Shown: positions 49,488 to 59,119, numbered from the stretch's first letter. The stretch is DNA of 64,000 nt from Chryseobacterium sp. 7 (GCF_003663845.1 NZ_RCCA01000001.1:2604001-2668000), one strand, 5' to 3'. The notes: generated by a model from the letters alone, not told the origin. Made by a program: numbers and translations.

Positions 49488-52346
49488 TTACATATAAGCT
49501 TCAATAGGCTCACAAGTACATACTAAGTTTCTGTCTCCGTAAGCTTCATCTACTCTTGATACAGAAGCAAAGAATTTGTGGTCTCTCACCCACTCTAGTG
49601 GATAAGCTGCCTTTTCTCTGCTGTATGGTTTATCCCAAGAATCAGAGATTACCAGCTGCTCTGTGTGAGGAGCGTTTTTCAATACGTTGTTTGTAGTATC
49701 TGCTTCTCCATTAGCAATTTCATCGATTTCTTTTTTGATAGAGATCAACGCTTCTGCAAAACGGTCAATTTCAGATTTGCTTTCAGATTCTGTAGGCTCA
49801 ATCATCAAGGTACCTGCAACCGGGAAAGAAACGGTAGGAGCATGGAAACCATAATCCATTAATCTCTTCGCCACGTCAGCCACTTCAATTCCTAAAGATT
49901 TGAACTGACGGAAATCTACGATACATTCGTGAGCTACTCTTCCGTTTTCGTTTGAATACAAAATTGGGAAATGCTCTGCTAAAATTTCTTTCAGGTAGTT
50001 AGCATTCATGATAGCATGTCCTGTAGCTTTTTTAAGACCTTCAGTTCCTAACATTTTGATGTAAGAATAAGAAATGTTAAGGATCAGTCCTGAACCGTAA
50101 GGTGCAGCAGAGATACCTTCGATAGCTTCTTTAGAACCGATTCTGATATTCGCGTTAGAAGGAAGGAAAGGAACTAAGTGCTTAGCAACACAGATTGGAC
50201 CTACTCCAGGACCTCCACCTCCGTGAGGAATTGCGAAAGTTTTGTGAAGGTTAAGGTGGCAAACGTCTGCTCCGATGTTTCCAGGACTTGTAAATCCTAC
50301 CTGAGCGTTCATATTTGCACCATCCATATATACTTGTCCTCCGTGCTCGTGGATAAGGTTGGTAATTTCTTTAATGTTAGCATCAAAGAATCCGTAAGTA
50401 GAAGGATAAGTGATCATTACAGCAGATAAGTTTGCTGAATGAATTTCTGTTTTAGCTTTAAGATCTGCGAAGTCGATTTCCCCGTTTTCAAGATTTTTCA
50501 CGACTACGATTTTCATTCCTGCCATTGCAGCAGAAGCTGGGTTTGTTCCGTGTGCAGACTGGGGAATCAATACTACATTTCTTTGGTGGTCTCCTCTTGA
50601 AATGTGATATTCTCTGATCACCATTAGCCCTGCATACTCTCCCTGAGCTCCGGAGTTTGGCTGAAGAGAAGTTCCTGCAAAACCTGTAATTTCTGCTAAG
50701 TCTTTCTCTAATTCACGGATCATTTCCTGATATCCTTCAGCCTGATTAACTGGTACGAATGGGTGAACTGCACCCCAGTTTTCCCATGAAAGCGGCAACA
50801 TTTGAGTGGCTGCGTTCAGTTTCATGGTACAAGATCCCAGAGAAATCATTGAATGAGTCAATGATAAGTCTTTTCTCTCAAGACGCTTGATGTAACGCAT
50901 CAATTCTGTTTCCGTATGGTATTTATTGAATACAGATTCTGTAAGAATTTCGTCTTTTCTTAAGTTTTCTTCCGGAATACTGTATCCTTCTTTTATTTCT
51001 AATTTGAAAGTCTGCTTGTCTTTAAACTGAGCGAAAGAAGCCATCAGAACATTTAATTTATCTAATGTTGTACTTTCGTTGATCGCAATACTTACCACTC
51101 CTTCTGTGAAATAGTTAAGGTTTAATCTGTGATCAAGCATCAGTCTTACCAATCTTGCTTTCTCTTCTTCCGGCATTGTAATCTTTACAGTATCGAAGAT
51201 AGGTTCTTCTACTACCTGATATCCTAATGCTTTAAGACCTCCTTTCAAAGCATTTGCTTTAAAGTGAATCTGATCTGCGATATAGTTTAATCCTTTTGGT
51301 CCGTGGTAAACAGCATACATCCCTGCCATTACTGCCAATAGAACCTGAGCTGTACAGATATTTGAAGTAGCTTTTTCTCTTTTGATATGCTGCTCTCTTG
51401 TCTGCAATGCCATTCTTAATGCACGTCTTCCGTACATATCCTGAGAAACCCCGATGATTCTTCCCGGAATATCTCTTTTATAATCTTCTCTACAAGCAAA
51501 GAACGCTGCGTGAGGACCTCCGTACCCTAATGGAATACCAAATCTCTGTGTAGTACCTACCGCACAGTCAGCACCCATTTCTGCTGGAGACTTTAATTTA
51601 ACCAGAGCCATCGGGTCACAAGCAACGGCTACCTGAAGATCAAGTTTTTTGTATTCTACGATATCTTCAGTATAATCCAGAACAATTCCGTTTTTACCAG
51701 GATATTGTAGTAAAATACCATAATAAGAACCGTCAAACTGATGAGTTTTGTGGTTCCCTACTACGATTTCGATTTCTAAACCTTCAGCTTTTGTTTTTAA
51801 AACAGAAACTGTTTGAGGAAGTACAAGGTCTGAAATAAAGAATTTATTAGCTCCTGCTTTTTTCTGATCTTTCGTTCTGTTGTTGAAGAACATGTGCATT
51901 GCTTCGGCTGCAGCAGTAGATTCGTCCAAAAGAGATGCATTGGCTAATGCAAAACCTGTAAGATCACATACTACAGTCTGGAAATTAAGAAGAGCTTCCA
52001 GTCTTCCCTGTGCAATCTCTGCCTGATAAGGTGTGTAAGCAGTATACCAGCTAGGATTTTCGAAAATATTTCTTTGGATTGCTGAAGGTAAAAGTGTATT
52101 GTGGTATCCAAAACCGATATAACTCGTATAATCTGTATTTTTAGATGCCAATTCTTTTGAATGGTTCAACATTTCGTATTCAGAAAGCGGTTCCGAGATC
52201 TCAAGATCTTTCTCTAAACGGATAGAGGATGGGATGGTTTGAGAAATTAACTCTTCAATACTAGAAACGCCAAGTTTTTCCAACATCGCCTGCTTATCGG
52301 CTTCATTAAGGGAAATGTGACGGCTCACAAACTGTTCTGTATTCAT
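49488..52346 (-). CDS. gcvP: Glycine dehydrogenase (decarboxylating), P protein
   Basis: 952 residues, full length for the fused P protein of the glycine cleavage system. The N-terminal half has FGYHNTLLP and WYTAYTPYQAEIAQGRLEA. The C-terminal half has the PLP-binding Lys702 in LNLHKTFAIPHGGGGPG. It decarboxylates glycine and transfers the aminomethyl group to the lipoyl H protein. Partner genes (gcvT, gcvH) are not in the window. The coding sequence uses more GC-rich codons than the islands, consistent with a core gene. Confidence 0.97.
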   Translation of the reverse strand: MNTEQFVSRHISLNEADKQAMLEKLGVSSIEELISQTIPSSIRLEKDLEISEPLSEYEMLNHSKELASKNTDYTSYIGFGYHNTLLPSAIQRNIFENPSWYTAYTPYQAEIAQGRLEALLNFQTVVCDLTGFALANASLLDESTAAAEAMHMFFNNRTKDQKKAGANKFFISDLVLPQTVSVLKTKAEGLEIEIVVGNHKTHQFDGSYYGILLQYPGKNGIVLDYTEDIVEYKKLDLQVAVACDPMALVKLKSPAEMGADCAVGTTQRFGIPLGYGGPHAAFFACREDYKRDIPGRIIGVSQDMYGRRALRMALQTREQHIKREKATSNICTAQVLLAVMAGMYAVYHGPKGLNYIADQIHFKANALKGGLKALGYQVVEEPIFDTVKITMPEEEKARLVRLMLDHRLNLNYFTEGVVSIAINESTTLDKLNVLMASFAQFKDKQTFKLEIKEGYSIPEENLRKDEILTESVFNKYHTETELMRYIKRLERKDLSLTHSMISLGSCTMKLNAATQMLPLSWENWGAVHPFVPVNQAEGYQEMIRELEKDLAEITGFAGTSLQPNSGAQGEYAGLMVIREYHISRGDHQRNVVLIPQSAHGTNPASAAMAGMKIVVVKNLENGEIDFADLKAKTEIHSANLSAVMITYPSTYGFFDANIKEITNLIHEHGGQVYMDGANMNAQVGFTSPGNIGADVCHLNLHKTFAIPHGGGGPGVGPICVAKHLVPFLPSNANIRIGSKEAIEGISAAPYGSGLILNISYSYIKMLGTEGLKKATGHAIMNANYLKEILAEHFPILYSNENGRVAHECIVDFRQFKSLGIEVADVAKRLMDYGFHAPTVSFPVAGTLMIEPTESESKSEIDRFAEALISIKKEIDEIANGEADTTNNVLKNAPHTEQLVISDSWDKPYSREKAAYPLEWVRDHKFFASVSRVDEAYGDRNLVCTCEPIEAYM

Positions 52347-52775
52347 TTTTATTTATTAGATTTTGTTTGTAAAAAAGATTCGTAAAATTACGTTTTTTTG
52401 AGCGATTTCGCAACATAGAAAACAACCCTCTATTTTCTTAAAAATTCTTAAAATTCCAGAATAAAGTCTTTTCAAATGTTAAAAAACAAATTTTATTATT
52501 TCACTGTTTAATGAAATTAATTTTAGAAAAATTAATTTTTAAGGAATATTCATTTTATTTTCTGTGCAGTTTTTTTAGATTTATGATCAACACTCCTATC
52601 AATAACATTAAATTTTTCACTTAAGGCATTTCAGATATCATTTGTACATTCGTATAAACAATCACAATAAGGTGATAAAAACCTGTTAAAAACTATGAAA
52701 ATTTTAAATTAACAACAGATAAATTCAATTTCTTATGAGAACATAATTTAAATACCATACAAACAGAACACACAG
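52347..52775. other. AT-rich intergenic region
   Basis: 429 bp between gcvP and the divergent porin gene. An AT-only inverted repeat (ATTAATTTT at 52516-52524, AAAATTAAT at 52528-52536) is the only structure seen. It presumably holds both promoters, but no clear TAnnTTTG element stands out. Confidence 0.5.
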
Positions 52776-53954
52776 ATGACGAGAAAAAAGAGGAGCAGAC
52801 ATATTATGTCTGTGTTCACTACTTTTGCTTTGATTGCATTTCAGTCAAAAGCAAATGCCCAAATAACCATTGCCAATACGGATCCGGATACTGCCGGAAG
52901 AAAATGGTCTGCTTATGTAAAAGGATTTATACGTGCAGATGCAATGCTGGATTTTCAACAAGTGGGAGCTAAAGACGGAATTGTGGCTCCTTCTATAGTA
53001 CTTCCTCAGCACAATTCAATGTCCAGTTACTTCAGCGTGAGGCAATCCCAAATAGGATTAGGTTTTAAACAGACAGATAAAAATGGAGATTCACCGGTTT
53101 CTGCCTACGTGGAAATGGATTTTTACGGAGCTAACGGAACCACGGCTCCAAGATTAAGACATGCCTACATTCAGTGGAAAAAATGGTTGATTGGCCAAAC
53201 ATGGAGTAATTTCGACGATGAGGAGATTTTTCCAAACATATTTGATTTTAATGGAGCTAACGGTGCAATGCTTACCCGTTCTGTTCAGGTACGATATTCT
53301 GAAAAGCTTTCTGATAAAGAAATTTTATCCTTTTCACTGGAAGATCCGGCTAAAGTAAGTATGATTATACCTTCTTCTCATTCTGCATGGAAGAAAAAAA
53401 GTCTGATCCCCATTGCCACAGGGATGTACCGATATGGAAATACCAGAGACTATTTTAAAATAGGAGGAACTTTATCTCCTGTTGACTATGAAAATCAAGA
53501 AAATGGCTATACGAAGATTGGATTTGGAGGAATTGTTTCATTCAGAAAATATGTGACGAAGCTTGATGACATCAGATTTCAGACTTCTTATGGAAAAGGA
53601 ATTGCAAGAAACAATATTGTTTTAAGCGGAGAAGGTTATGATGCTGTATTCAACCCTGAACAGAATACAGCAGAAACGTTGAGTCTGTTCAATATACTGG
53701 GAATTTTTGAGCATTGGTGGTCTCCAAAATGGAGCTCGGTGGCTTACTATAGTTATTCTCAGGTGGGCTCCAATCCGGCAGTTGTAAAAACTCTTATGAA
53801 ACGTTTTCAAAATGCTGCCGTAAATGTTATTTATCAGCCGTATAAAAATTTAAAAATGGGTATAGAGGGAAACTATGCAAAAACAGAAAATTTTGAAGGA
53901 ATGAAAAGTGATGCTTTCAGGTTTCAGTTTACAACTTCATTTTCATTTAAATAA
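52776..53954 (+). CDS. DcaP-like trimeric porin
   Basis: 392 residues. The start MTRKKRSRHIMSVFTTFALI leads into a signal peptide ending KANAQ (about 28). The barrel begins WSAYVKGFIRADAMLDFQQV, with VRQSQIGLGFK, the W-x-Q-T-W loop (LIGQTWSNFDDEE) and a C-terminal Phe strand FRFQFTTSFSFK. These blocks match DcaP/OprP-type porins, which import dicarboxylates, phthalate or other organic acids. Single gene with a terminator after it. Confidence 0.85.
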   Translation: MTRKKRSRHIMSVFTTFALIAFQSKANAQITIANTDPDTAGRKWSAYVKGFIRADAMLDFQQVGAKDGIVAPSIVLPQHNSMSSYFSVRQSQIGLGFKQTDKNGDSPVSAYVEMDFYGANGTTAPRLRHAYIQWKKWLIGQTWSNFDDEEIFPNIFDFNGANGAMLTRSVQVRYSEKLSDKEILSFSLEDPAKVSMIIPSSHSAWKKKSLIPIATGMYRYGNTRDYFKIGGTLSPVDYENQENGYTKIGFGGIVSFRKYVTKLDDIRFQTSYGKGIARNNIVLSGEGYDAVFNPEQNTAETLSLFNILGIFEHWWSPKWSSVAYYSYSQVGSNPAVVKTLMKRFQNAAVNVIYQPYKNLKMGIEGNYAKTENFEGMKSDAFRFQFTTSFSFK

Positions 53955-53960
53955 TGCCCC

Positions 53961-53996
53961 AATTGCAGGCCTAATTTTCAGGTCTGCAATTTTTTA
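53961..53996 (+). terminator. Terminator of porin gene
   Basis: AATTGCAG at 53961-53968 pairs with CTGCAATT at 53984-53991, with a further CCT/AGG inner pairing, then TTTTT. Confidence 0.8.
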
Positions 53997-54030
53997 TGAA
54001 AATTTATTAATTATATTTATTCTAAATTAA

Positions 54031-54038
54031 TATATTTG
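54031..54038 (+). promoter_or_regulatory. Possible -7 element of Cys-rich microprotein gene
   Basis: TATATTTG lies 5 bp before the ATG at 54043, so the transcript would be leaderless or start at the ATG at 54049. The -33 element is weak. Confidence 0.4.
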
Positions 54039-54042
54039 CAGC

Positions 54043-54192
54043 ATGAATATGATTGTCCCATTTAAAGTTCCGCCATTGGCCCCTTACTCATTCAATAATG
54101 AAGAGATGTTCTGTGAAAAGAAATCTTGCTGCAAAAAGTTCAAGAAAGGAAAAAGATGTAAAAAGTGCCCCGGAAGGAAGAAAATGGCATAA
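54043..54192 (+). CDS. 49-residue cysteine/lysine-rich microprotein
   Basis: The frame from ATG 54043 (or 54049) encodes 49 residues: a neutral start MNMIVPFKVPPLAPYSF, then five Cys and many Lys (MFCEKKSCCKKFKKGKRCKK, then CPGRKK). The CC and C-x2-C spacing suggests metal or nucleic-acid binding, as in small ribbon proteins, but no family is recognised. The stop codon is directly next to the stop codon of the converging DnaJ-domain gene, with no spacer. Confidence 0.5.
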   Translation: MNMIVPFKVPPLAPYSFNNEEMFCEKKSCCKKFKKGKRCKKCPGRKKMA

Positions 54193-54840
54193 TCAGCTGA
54201 AATTTCTGATCAGCATATAAATTGCAATTGCGATAATGACAATTCCCCAGATCAGCATCATAATTTTAGGCTGACCTGTTTTATTGATTCTCGTTCTCGG
54301 TTGTGGTTTAAACATTTCCTCTACCGTATTTTTGAATTTTTCAGAATCATTCTCAAAAACCTCAGTAATGGTAATTCCCTGAACGACGGTTTTGTGCAAA
54401 AGAGAATTGGTTACATGAAGAAGAAGCTGGAATTTTCCGTCTTTAAATTCTGTGATCTTAAAGATCCTCTCTCCATACGGCTTTTCTAATCCGAAAGGCA
54501 ATATCTTCACCACATCGGCATTACTCGTCTGCCAGTTGATGATAATCTCCTCCCCTTTTTTCGCATGAATTTTATTCGCTGTAAAAGTTTTGATTGCAGG
54601 CGGAATATTATATCTGAAACTTCGCTGGTGATTTTCAAGATTTTGATCGTAAGCACGTCTTCTGACAGAATCACTCAATGTTTCATAAGCTTCCTGAATC
54701 TCACGGAAACGGTCTGCAAAAAAATCGTCGTTATCGTTTTTATCGGGATGGTATTTTAAAGACAGCTTCCGATACGCTTTTTTGACGTCTTCTTCAGAAG
54801 CATCCTGGGAAATACCGAGAAAATAGTAGTAATCTTTCAT
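54193..54840 (-). CDS. DnaJ-domain membrane protein
   Basis: 215 residues. The J domain is residues 1-65 with the HPD motif in LKYHPDKNDND. The middle has beta strands and the end is one transmembrane helix (MMLIWGIVIIAIAIYMLI) followed by RNFS. A membrane-anchored J protein would recruit Hsp70 to the membrane surface. It lacks the Gly/Phe and zinc-finger regions of DnaJ itself. The stop is adjacent to that of the converging Cys-rich gene. Confidence 0.85.
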   Translation of the reverse strand: MKDYYYFLGISQDASEEDVKKAYRKLSLKYHPDKNDNDDFFADRFREIQEAYETLSDSVRRRAYDQNLENHQRSFRYNIPPAIKTFTANKIHAKKGEEIIINWQTSNADVVKILPFGLEKPYGERIFKITEFKDGKFQLLLHVTNSLLHKTVVQGITITEVFENDSEKFKNTVEEMFKPQPRTRINKTGQPKIMMLIWGIVIIAIAIYMLIRNFS

Positions 54841-55248
54841 TGAGCATTACAAAAATAAGGATTTATTTTTCTTTGTGTTTGATATTTCCAACAAAAATTT
54901 TGTTGAAAATATAGCTCAAAAAAGTCATTGCGAACTGAAGGTAAAACAATCTCATAAGAAGTGAAATGGTTGGTTAATCGCAAAGACGCTAGTCTTTGTA
55001 TAACAAACTGTATATTTTTAAGGCACTAAGATTTTATCTACGATAAAATTGTATGCTTTTCAATTTCCAAGAATAATTCAACAATATTTTTAGCATTCCG
55101 AATAATGCCAGGAATCTATATGTAGTAGTCTACTCACTGATATTTCAACGTAAGCAGATTCTATCTATTTTAAATAAAAAAATTCCGGCTCGGGAAGCAA
55201 AGCTTCCCGAGCCGGAATGTAACAATTTCAATTTAGTTTTTACTTTTC
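54841..55248. repeat. Repeat-rich intergenic region
   Basis: 408 bp. It contains an inverted GAGATTG-type element at 54924-54953, an AATCGCAAAGACGCTAGTC piece near 54976, a GATTTTATC/GATAAAA hairpin near 55030 and the perfect hairpin at 55182. The mixture is the same as at 33742-34108 plus 34637. Confidence 0.6.
55182..55218. repeat. Perfect GC-rich hairpin, 17-bp arms (REP-like)
   Basis: ATTCCGGCTCGGGAAGC at 55182-55198, loop AAA, and the exact complement at 55202-55218. Same arm and loop length as 34637-34673. It lies 3' of a minus-strand operon, like the other copy, but no U-run follows. Confidence 0.75.
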
Positions 55249-55506
55249 TTATGCTTCGCAGGTATTATCCTTTTTGCAGCATCTTGAATGGAATTCTTTT
55301 TTGAATTTCCCTTTCAATTCCTGATAGTCTTCTTCATTCATTTCTCTGATTTTATCTGCCAGTCCGAAAGGTGACTTTTCTTTGATTCCGTACTCATCAA
55401 AGATACCTTTGATAAATCTTTTTCTTTGTGCTGCTTTTTTTGCAATTAAGGCTACACCTACAACTGCTAGTGCTCCAAGAGCTCCTTTTAATGCTGAATT
55501 TTTCAT
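55249..55506 (-). CDS. Small membrane protein with Cys-rich tail
   Basis: 85 residues. A glycine/alanine-rich helix (LKGALGALAVVGVALIA) follows the start, then a basic and acidic region, and a tail RCCKKDNTCEA with three cysteines. Not recognised. It is the last of three minus-strand genes after an ECF sigma factor, 91 bp after a membrane protein gene. Confidence 0.6.
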   Translation of the reverse strand: MKNSALKGALGALAVVGVALIAKKAAQRKRFIKGIFDEYGIKEKSPFGLADKIREMNEEDYQELKGKFKKEFHSRCCKKDNTCEA

Positions 55507-55597
55507 TTTTTCAAAATTTTAAATTTTACTACTTCTTGTTTTTTATAGAGACGAATGAATTCTAATTTTACTTTACTACTTCTTTAAAAATTTCAAA

Positions 55598-55930
55598 TTA
55601 TTCGTTGTTTCTGTTGAAGAATCCTCCTGAACATCTATTTCTCCATACTTCTTTGAATTTCTCTCTTTCCTCAGGTGACCAGCTTTCCATTTTTTCTCTC
55701 ATTTTTCTTTCCTTAAAGTCTTTCATTCCTTTTCCGAAATGGAAACCTCCAAAAAGAATCTTGCTTAGGATCAGTATTCCCATTGCCTGCCAGAAGGTAA
55801 TCGTTTTTACTCCTAAAATCTCTGGGAGAAGGCAATTCCAAAGCAGCATTACAATCCATGTAACTGCGGCTAAAATTAATGGTGGACATAACAATAAAAA
55901 AATCCAACCCTTTTTGTGTTTATGATTCAT
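55598..55930 (-). CDS. Membrane protein downstream of ECF sigma factor
   Basis: 110 residues. Two membrane helices (about 8-30 and 45-66) are followed by a charged helix (KDFKERKMREKMESWSPEER) and a C-terminal segment RNRCSGGFFNRNN. It starts 11 bp after the sigma-factor stop. No cytoplasmic anti-sigma signature is visible, but genes in this position often regulate the sigma factor or act in the membrane response that it controls. Confidence 0.7.
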   Translation of the reverse strand: MNHKHKKGWIFLLLCPPLILAAVTWIVMLLWNCLLPEILGVKTITFWQAMGILILSKILFGGFHFGKGMKDFKERKMREKMESWSPEEREKFKEVWRNRCSGGFFNRNNE

Positions 55931-55941
55931 AATTTCTTTTT

Positions 55942-56520
55942 CTAACTTTTTAAATCTTCGTATAGCTTTCTCAGCCTGTTTCTCAAGTGCTTCACAGCAT
56001 AGTTTTTTCTACTGATGATGGTTTTGATGTTTTCTCCCTGTTCATCGGCAATCTCCTGGAGTGTTTTGTCGTTCAGCTCATTTTCTACGTAGACCAGCCT
56101 TTGCTTTTCAGGAAGTTCATCCAATGCTTCAAACAGTTTTTTCCAGATCTCATCCTGAAACATTTTCACTTCAGGACCTGCACTTTCATCCATCAAAAGA
56201 ATATCCTTGATAGAAAAACTGCCGTCTTCATCTTCATATACAAAATCTTCAAGATTTTCTGTTTTCTTTTTACGGTAGCGGTCCGTAATTTTATTCGCTG
56301 TTACCCTGTATAGCCACCCACCAACATTTACGATCTCCGAAATATTCGTAAGGCTACTGAACTGATACCACACTTCCTGCAGAATATCTTCCGCATCTTC
56401 CGTATTTTTCACTTTCGGACGGATATAAGACATCAGCTTCCCTCCGTAGTTGGAAACGGTCTGCGAGATGATACTTTCTTTCTCTTTCTGTGGCATTGTT
56501 ATTTTTTCGACAACCTCCAT
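55942..56520 (-). CDS. ECF RNA polymerase sigma factor
   Basis: 192 residues. Region 2 has KLMSYIRPKVKNTEDAEDIL and QEVWYQFSSL. Region 4 has LPEKQRLVYVENELNDKTLQ and EIADEQGENIKTIISRKNYA, followed by an HLRNRLRKLYEDL end. The start ATG at 56520 is followed by EVVEKITMPQKEKESII, which is weakly conserved, so the ATG at 56499 (M8) is also possible. It is the first gene of a three-gene operon with two small membrane proteins. Confidence 0.88.
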   Translation of the reverse strand: MEVVEKITMPQKEKESIISQTVSNYGGKLMSYIRPKVKNTEDAEDILQEVWYQFSSLTNISEIVNVGGWLYRVTANKITDRYRKKKTENLEDFVYEDEDGSFSIKDILLMDESAGPEVKMFQDEIWKKLFEALDELPEKQRLVYVENELNDKTLQEIADEQGENIKTIISRKNYAVKHLRNRLRKLYEDLKS

Positions 56521-56833
56521 ACTGCTATGACGGCTGATCTTTTGGTTTTACTTTAATAAATTTAAAATATTTTTCTTACAATTCAATTTTTCTTTTATCC
56601 ATCAATCTTTATCATCAGAATTATTTGCCTATTGGTCATTATATTACCCCTCACTTTTTATTTTTTAATGAGCTTTTCCCCGCTATCCGCTCATACTCCT
56701 CACTCTAAAGCTTTCCCACACTCCAAACCCACCCACTGTCCTGTGCAAGCTGCGGGGTAACCGCTTCTATCAGGGCTAGAATAATAAGTGATGGAGAAAG
56801 TCCATATGTATATCAATTTCTAAAGTGTCAATT

Positions 56834-56860
56834 GAGATTGCTTCACTCAGTTCGCAATGA
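56834..56860 (+). repeat. GAGATTGCTTCACTCAG-type dispersed repeat
   Basis: GAGATTGCTTCACTCAGTTC then GCAATGA, the same family as 34080, 49403 and 54924. Confidence 0.6.
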
Positions 56861-56881
56861 TCTTTTCAGCCTCTAGCAATA

Positions 56882-56927
56882 ATAACAAAGAAAACGGAAG
56901 GCTTTGGCCTTCCGTTTTCTTTGTTAT
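56882..56927. terminator. Long bidirectional terminator of peptidase gene
   Basis: ATAACAAAGAAAACGGAAGG at 56882-56901 pairs with its exact complement at 56908-56927. Twenty matched pairs plus one more inside make it the longest terminator of the window. Confidence 0.85.
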
Positions 56928-56939
56928 CAAATTAATAGT

Positions 56940-58943
56940 TTATTTGTTAAAATTTTCTGCAAAGAATCCTAACATCGACTTGTAAAGTTCAATTCTGTTC
57001 GGTTCTTTTCCAAAACCGTGTCCTTCATCATATTTTACCAGATAAGGAACTTCAAAACCTTTGGCACGCATTGCTTTTACAATCTGATCAGATTCATTGA
57101 TATTTACCCTTGGATCATTAGCTCCCTGCACTACAAATAATGGTTTCTTGATTTTATCAATCTGGAACACAGGAGAAACTTCTTTAGCAATCTTAGCTTC
57201 TTCAGGGTTGTCCAGGTCATACCAGATCTGTTTTACCATTTCTTTGTATGGCTTCCAGTATTCCGGGAAGGAAGCAAAGAAGGTAAAAATGTTGGAAACT
57301 CCTACATAATCTACTCCACAAGTATACAGATCCGGAGTTTTGATCAACCCCATCAATGTTGCATATCCACCGTGGCTACCTCCATAAATGGCTACTTTAT
57401 CTTTATCTACCCAACCTTGTTCAATGGCATATTTTACTCCGTCTTCCACATCATCCATCGCTTTTCTTCCGATTTGTTTGTAACCGGCCTTCTGGAATGA
57501 TTTTCCATATCCGCCAGAAATTCTGAAGTTAACCTGAAGCGTAGCATATCCTCTGCTTGCAAACAATTGTGTTTCCGGATTGAAACCCCAGCTGTCTCTG
57601 ATTCCCTGAGGGCCGCCGTGAGGATTTACAATTAAAGGAACTTTTTCACCTTCCAGTGCAGCTTTAGGCAGTGTGATATATCCATGAATGGTCAATCCGT
57701 CTCTGCTTTTAAATTCGATAGGTCTCATTTCAGCCATATCTTCTTCTTTCAGCTGAGGCATCAGATTGTATAGAAGCTTGGTCTGCTTTGTTTTTGTATC
57801 ATATTCATAATACGTTCCGTAGAGTTTATCACTTCCTACAACAACCAAAAGTTTATCATTATTATCATCGGAAGAAACAATTCCAAATTCCTTGTCTCTG
57901 AACTGAGATTTTAATTTGTCATCTATTTCTTTATAAAACTTACTTACCGGAACCGTTTCTCCTTTTACACCTTCATAACTGATAAAATCCAACTCATAAT
58001 TTCTGTTTTTCCCGGCAGTGCTTATAGAGCTTACATCGTATACAGGATTGGAATATATTTCTTTAATCACTGCATTTTTCTTTAAATCATACAATACCAC
58101 TCTCGCTCTGTCACTATCCAGATTGGTTACCACATAGGCTTCATCCTTATTTTTAGAATTTTCGTTAAATTCTATGATACTGAAGGTATCAGACCAGTCT
58201 GCAGATTTAATAAGATTGAATTTCCCTGTCTGAAGGTCTTTATAATAAGTTTTGGTAGTTAATCCGTTTTCGAGAACGCTATAACCTCTCAAATTTCCGT
58301 CTTTATCAAAAATATAGTCGTCAATAGGGCTGTTTACATCTTTATTTTCATACAACTGGGTCATTTCCCCGGTAATATAATTGATCTTAAAAGGTTCGAA
58401 AATCTGCTTATTGTTTTTATTAAGCGTAACGACAACGAAGTCCGTATCTTTTATAGGGATAATTGATTGTACTTTTACGCCGTCAAATGGTGTTAAATCT
58501 TTCTGGTTTCCGCCATCTATGTCTGTAGCATACAAATGAATATTCTCGTTTCCACCTCTATCCTGTGTATAGAATAGACGTTTTTTATTCAGCCAGCCGT
58601 AGTTTCTGACAAGGTCGTCTTTTTCTACGATGGCTTTGTTAATTTTTCCTGTTGCAAGATCTTTTACATACACGTGGTTCTTTTTATCCTGATCTTTTTC
58701 TTTATAAGACAGGTATTTCCCGTCAGGAGAGATTTTAAATGCTGAAGCTTTTGGTCTTGCAAAATAATCTTCCACTTTGTATTTAAAGTTTCCTTTATCA
58801 TAAGAAATAAGCTTCTCAAGACTGGCTTTGGAAGATGGCAAAGTAGGATCTCCCGGCAGTTTGGCTGTAGAACTTTGTGCGTTGGTCATAATGGTAGAGA
58901 GTACAATAAGGGCTGTACCGAAAATGTTGTGATTTAGGTTCAT
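56940..58943 (-). CDS. S9-family (prolyl oligopeptidase-type) peptidase
   Basis: 667 residues. A signal peptide (about 1-22, ending MTNAQ) places it in the periplasm. The N-terminal beta-propeller (about 45-400) is followed by the hydrolase domain with Ser523 in IYGGSHGGYATLMG, Asp in GANDPRVN and His in DEGHGFGKEPN. It cleaves short peptides, often after Pro or Ala. Similar to dipeptidyl-peptidase 4/5-like enzymes of Bacteroidota, but specificity cannot be assigned. Single gene. Confidence 0.92.
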   Translation of the reverse strand: MNLNHNIFGTALIVLSTIMTNAQSSTAKLPGDPTLPSSKASLEKLISYDKGNFKYKVEDYFARPKASAFKISPDGKYLSYKEKDQDKKNHVYVKDLATGKINKAIVEKDDLVRNYGWLNKKRLFYTQDRGGNENIHLYATDIDGGNQKDLTPFDGVKVQSIIPIKDTDFVVVTLNKNNKQIFEPFKINYITGEMTQLYENKDVNSPIDDYIFDKDGNLRGYSVLENGLTTKTYYKDLQTGKFNLIKSADWSDTFSIIEFNENSKNKDEAYVVTNLDSDRARVVLYDLKKNAVIKEIYSNPVYDVSSISTAGKNRNYELDFISYEGVKGETVPVSKFYKEIDDKLKSQFRDKEFGIVSSDDNNDKLLVVVGSDKLYGTYYEYDTKTKQTKLLYNLMPQLKEEDMAEMRPIEFKSRDGLTIHGYITLPKAALEGEKVPLIVNPHGGPQGIRDSWGFNPETQLFASRGYATLQVNFRISGGYGKSFQKAGYKQIGRKAMDDVEDGVKYAIEQGWVDKDKVAIYGGSHGGYATLMGLIKTPDLYTCGVDYVGVSNIFTFFASFPEYWKPYKEMVKQIWYDLDNPEEAKIAKEVSPVFQIDKIKKPLFVVQGANDPRVNINESDQIVKAMRAKGFEVPYLVKYDEGHGFGKEPNRIELYKSMLGFFAENFNK

Positions 58944-59088
58944 AACTTATGTTTTTAAAGTTAAAGTTATATAGGCATTCAAGTTTTAAAACAATAAAAA
59001 ATAAATGCATTTATATAATAAGACATGTCATACCCCTAAAACGTTACAGTATTTTATTAATTAATGGAAAAAAATTATGATTGTATAA

Positions 59089-59117
59089 AAAAAGACAGCC
59101 TTACTGACTGTCTTTTT
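59089..59117. terminator. Bidirectional terminator
   Basis: AAAAAGACAG, ending at 59098, pairs with CTGTCTTTTT starting at 59108. Confidence 0.8.
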
Positions 59118-59119
59118 AT

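Larger units (their letters stand above)
56521..56939. other. Intergenic region with repeat and long terminator
   Basis: 419 bp. It holds a CTATCCGCTCATACTCC/GGTAACCGCTTCTATCAGGG type stretch (about 56684-56776) that looks like a species-specific repeat, a GAGATTGCTTCACTCAG element at 56834-56860, and a 20-bp-arm terminator at 56882. Confidence 0.55.
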
